From: Pseudomonadota bacterium
GTDB lineage: Bacteria; Pseudomonadota; Gammaproteobacteria; Xanthomonadales; Xanthomonadaceae
Length of the DNA stretch: 64,000 nt
Assembly: GCA_963205495.1 (NCBI GenBank)
Contig: CAUJIN010000034.1
Span: 203,987-267,986 of the forward strand
Reading direction: 5' to 3'
Part shown: piece by piece, positions 61,489-64,000 of the stretch
Layout of the letters: every line of letters starts with the position of its first letter
Numbering within the stretch: the stretch's first letter is position 1
Translations under genes and position numbers: made by a program
The notes under the pieces: model-generated
Told to the model about the DNA's origin: nothing
Databases searched by the model: none
What the model saw: the letters and a program-made list of their open reading frames with translations, nothing else

Positions 61489-62373
61489 ATGGAATTCAAG
61501 GACTACTACAGCGTGCTGGGCGTGGAGTCGGGTGCCGACGAGAAGGCCATCAAGGCCGCCTATCGCCGGCTGGCGCGCAAGTACCACCCGGACGTGAGCA
61601 AGGAACCGAACGCCGAGGAGAATTTCAAGTCGGTCAGCGAAGCCTACGAGGTGCTGGGCAACGCCGAGCGGCGAGCCCAATACGATCGCCTGCGCGCCAG
61701 CGGCTATCGCCCGGGAGACAGCTACCAGCCTCCCAACTGGGGCGGTTCCGGTGCGGCCCATGACGGCTTCGAAGGATTCGGTGGTGACAGCGGATTCAGC
61801 GATTTCTTCGAATCGCTGTTCGGACGCGCGCGCGCCGGACAGGCGAGGGGGCCGCGCGCGCCGGCCGAATCACGCGCACGTCTGGACATCGACCTGGAAA
61901 CCGCCTTTGCCGGCGGCCAGGCGCGCGTGGACGTCGGCGGACGCACGCTCGACATCCGCATTCCGGCGGGCATCGCGCCCGGGCAGAACATTCGCCTCAA
62001 GGGGCAAGGCTCGGGCGGGCGGGATCTTTTGATCGAGATCGGCTACCGCCCCAATCCGGTATTCGAACTCGACGGGCGCGACGTGATCGTGCGCCGCAGC
62101 GTTTCACCGTGGCTGGCGGCGCTTGGTGGAACGCTTGACGTGCCGACGCTCGGTGGTTCGGTCAGCCTGAACGTGCCTGCGGGGTCGGGGAGCGGCAAGC
62201 GCCTGCGGCTGCGCGGACGCGGCATGCCCGGAACCCCTGCGGGCGACCAGTTCGTGGTGCTGGAGGTGCAGGCGCCGGCCGCCGCCAACGAGGCGCAGCG
62301 TCGCGCCTACCGGGCGCTGGCCGCGGCGTTCGGGGACTCTTCCGTATCGGATGCGGCGGCAGGCGCAGGCTGA
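61489..62373 (+). CDS. cbpA: CbpA-type DnaJ C-terminal domain co-chaperone
   Basis: MEFKDYYSVLGVESGADEKAIKAAYRRLARKYHPDVSKEPNAEE; no zinc-finger cysteines; DnaJ C-terminal domain. Confidence 0.87.
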   Translation: MEFKDYYSVLGVESGADEKAIKAAYRRLARKYHPDVSKEPNAEENFKSVSEAYEVLGNAERRAQYDRLRASGYRPGDSYQPPNWGGSGAAHDGFEGFGGDSGFSDFFESLFGRARAGQARGPRAPAESRARLDIDLETAFAGGQARVDVGGRTLDIRIPAGIAPGQNIRLKGQGSGGRDLLIEIGYRPNPVFELDGRDVIVRRSVSPWLAALGGTLDVPTLGGSVSLNVPAGSGSGKRLRLRGRGMPGTPAGDQFVVLEVQAPAAANEAQRRAYRALAAAFGDSSVSDAAAGAG

Positions 62374-62410
62374 TCGGCGCGTCGATCGAACCGACCCGCG
62401 CGTGCGCGGT

Positions 62411-63262
62411 TCAGTCGCCTTCGGCTTCCGTCGGGACGGCAGCTTTCGGCGTCGATCGGTAGCCGTAGAAGCCGCTCAGGATCTTCTCTTGACCGGCGTA
62501 TTCGTCGGCCGTCGCCGGCAGGAATCGCGTGGCGCCGATTTCGGCAAGCACGTCATAGAGCGCCGGATCCTCGTGCAGGGATTGCAGCGCCTTGGCCACG
62601 GCCGCTACATCCGCCTCGGGTACTTTCGGTGAAGCGGTGAAAGCCTTGCCGGGCAAGGGTTTGCTGCGCGCCAGCGTGGGCAGGTTGTAGTAGGTTTCGG
62701 CAAGGAAGGCCGGCACCAGCGCGCCCTCGACCTCGCCGGCGAACAACATCTGCACGCCGTCGCGCCATGAGGATACTTCCGAGCGGATGTCCGGCTGGGC
62801 GAGCGGATTGTTTTCGTACATCTCGGCCAGCAGCGCGAAGCCGAGGCTCGGGGATGGCATGCAGGCGACCGGTCGGCCGATCAGGGCGTCCGCGTCCTTG
62901 CCTTCCAGTTCGGGTTGGCCGAGCAGGGCATACACCGTGGGCTGCTCGTTGCGAACGACCGGGATGAAGCCGAAGCGCTGGATGCGAAAGTCCACGAAGT
63001 GCGGCTCGTCGAAGGCGAAATCGACCGGGTTGTTCTGCCGCAGCTCCCGCCAGTAGGTGTGGTAGTTGCGCGAAAGCACCAGCTCGAACTGGTGGCCGGT
63101 GGACCGGTTCAGGTACTCGATCAGCGGCTTGTAGACCTCTTCGGCCTGATCGGGAGGGTAGACCGGCTCCACCGCAAGCCGGTAGCGCGCTGCCATCGAC
63201 TCCGATGCGGACGCCAGGAGGAACAGAAGTGCCAGACCCGATGCGAATATCCGATGCTTCAC
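62411..63262 (-). CDS. PhnD-like phosphate/phosphonate-type substrate-binding protein
   Basis: Signal peptide; YRLAVEPVYPPDQAEEVYKPLIEYLNRSTGHQFELVLSRNYHTYWRELRQNNPVDFAFDEPHFVDFR; VACMPSPSLGFALLAEM. Confidence 0.72.
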   Translation of the reverse strand: MKHRIFASGLALLFLLASASESMAARYRLAVEPVYPPDQAEEVYKPLIEYLNRSTGHQFELVLSRNYHTYWRELRQNNPVDFAFDEPHFVDFRIQRFGFIPVVRNEQPTVYALLGQPELEGKDADALIGRPVACMPSPSLGFALLAEMYENNPLAQPDIRSEVSSWRDGVQMLFAGEVEGALVPAFLAETYYNLPTLARSKPLPGKAFTASPKVPEADVAAVAKALQSLHEDPALYDVLAEIGATRFLPATADEYAGQEKILSGFYGYRSTPKAAVPTEAEGD

Positions 63263-63504
63263 GACGCCACCCCCGTGAGTTCGTGGTTCTTGCTTTTTCG
63301 CTGCGGCCTTCGATCACTCGGCCACTGTACGCTGGCGTCAAGTAGACACGCATCCGGGAAATGGCGCAACCTGACGCGGCCTCCTCACGACCACCTGCCC
63401 CCTCAGCGCCTGCTTGATCAGACAGGGGTGCTGGGAACGTCTTCCCATGCGTCGATTCCTGTTGCATGCCGCCGCCATGACTGGCTAGAATGTCACGCTC
63501 GCAT

Positions 63505-63580
<76 letters not shown>

Positions 63581-63587
63581 CTATTGA

Positions 63588-63618
63588 AGCCCCAACTGTT
63601 CTCAGTTGGGGCTTTTTC
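63588..63618 (+). terminator. Intrinsic terminator after tRNA-Ala
   Basis: AGCCCCAACTG-TTCT-CAGTTGGGGCT followed by TTTT. Confidence 0.9.
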
Positions 63619-63897
63619 TCGTCTGTTGCCGACAGTTCCCGCGTGTTTGCGCGGGTTCATGCGGACACCTGCGGACTTCGCTGGTTGCCTGTCTGGACCG
63701 TTCTCGGCCGCTTTTCGCTCTCTCCTGGCCATTCTTCTCCAGGGCTTCGCTCTCCGCGAATGGCCCGGAGTCCGCAAAGGCACAGTTCAGCACCATTTCA
63801 AATCAACGGGTTACGCGCGGACGGTTCAAGCGGTTGGATCGCGGCATTGCCTACCCGGCGGGGAACTGCCGCGGCCAGGAGGCTGTCCGTTCCGACC

Positions 63898-64000
63898 TTA
63901 CCGCCTTGGCTCGACAGCAGCGGCCCGCTGAATCTGCTCGAACAGACCCTGCGCGGCCTGCTTGGCCGCCGCATCTTGCTCGGCGCTGATAGGGGCGAGA
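63898..64000 (-). CDS. C-terminal fragment of an unidentified protein cut by the window end
   Basis: ...LAPISAEQDAAAKQAAQGLFEQIQRAAAVEPRR* open on the minus strand. Confidence 0.3.
   Translation of the reverse strand, partial: LAPISAEQDAAAKQAAQGLFEQIQRAAAVEPRR

Overview
This 64 kb high-GC window is mostly dense bacterial housekeeping sequence. Gene content and order suggest a Xanthomonadales/Lysobacterales-type gammaproteobacterium; that placement is inference and no search was run. I call about 55 CDSs, two tRNAs (Pro-CGG, Ala-CGC), several intrinsic terminators or hairpins, and several promoters. Core blocks, in order: kbl, an Sfp-type PPTase, uup and putP; a Na/Pi symporter; hisS and an extended HutH-like lyase; a hypothetical-nudJ-mnmA unit; a FimX-like protein; epmB/efp; mtaD-gph-phytoene-synthase-like; folE2; slp-tgpA-DUF58-moxR; yceD-rpmF-fabHDG-acpP-fabF-pabB-mltG-tmk-holB; rpsO-pnp; recN; hrcA-grpE-dnaK-dnaJ; prfB (with its +1 frameshift); lysS; fadD; a WS/DGAT-like acyltransferase; hsp20-cbpA; and a PhnD-like binding protein. 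I see no CRISPR array, intact prophage, intact IS or complete defence system, and nothing I can confidently call a new multi-gene system. The observations most worth checking are: (i) a decayed accessory patch beside tRNA-Pro, holding a C-terminal remnant that looks like a type III restriction/DEAD-box helicase and an orphan HicB; (ii) a secreted beta-helix protein ending in VFGDGFEPGG, directly downstream of and ATGA-coupled to a frameshifted Tat-leader ORFlet; (iii) REP-like GTAG palindromes around lysS; (iv) a nested inverted repeat before folE2 and a long hairpin where plsX often sits before fabH; (v) a secreted hydrolase next to a secreted beta-rich protein; and (vi) RpoH-type promoter matches at hrcA, dnaK and hsp20 with no CIRCE seen by eye. 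All family assignments come from reading motifs by eye.
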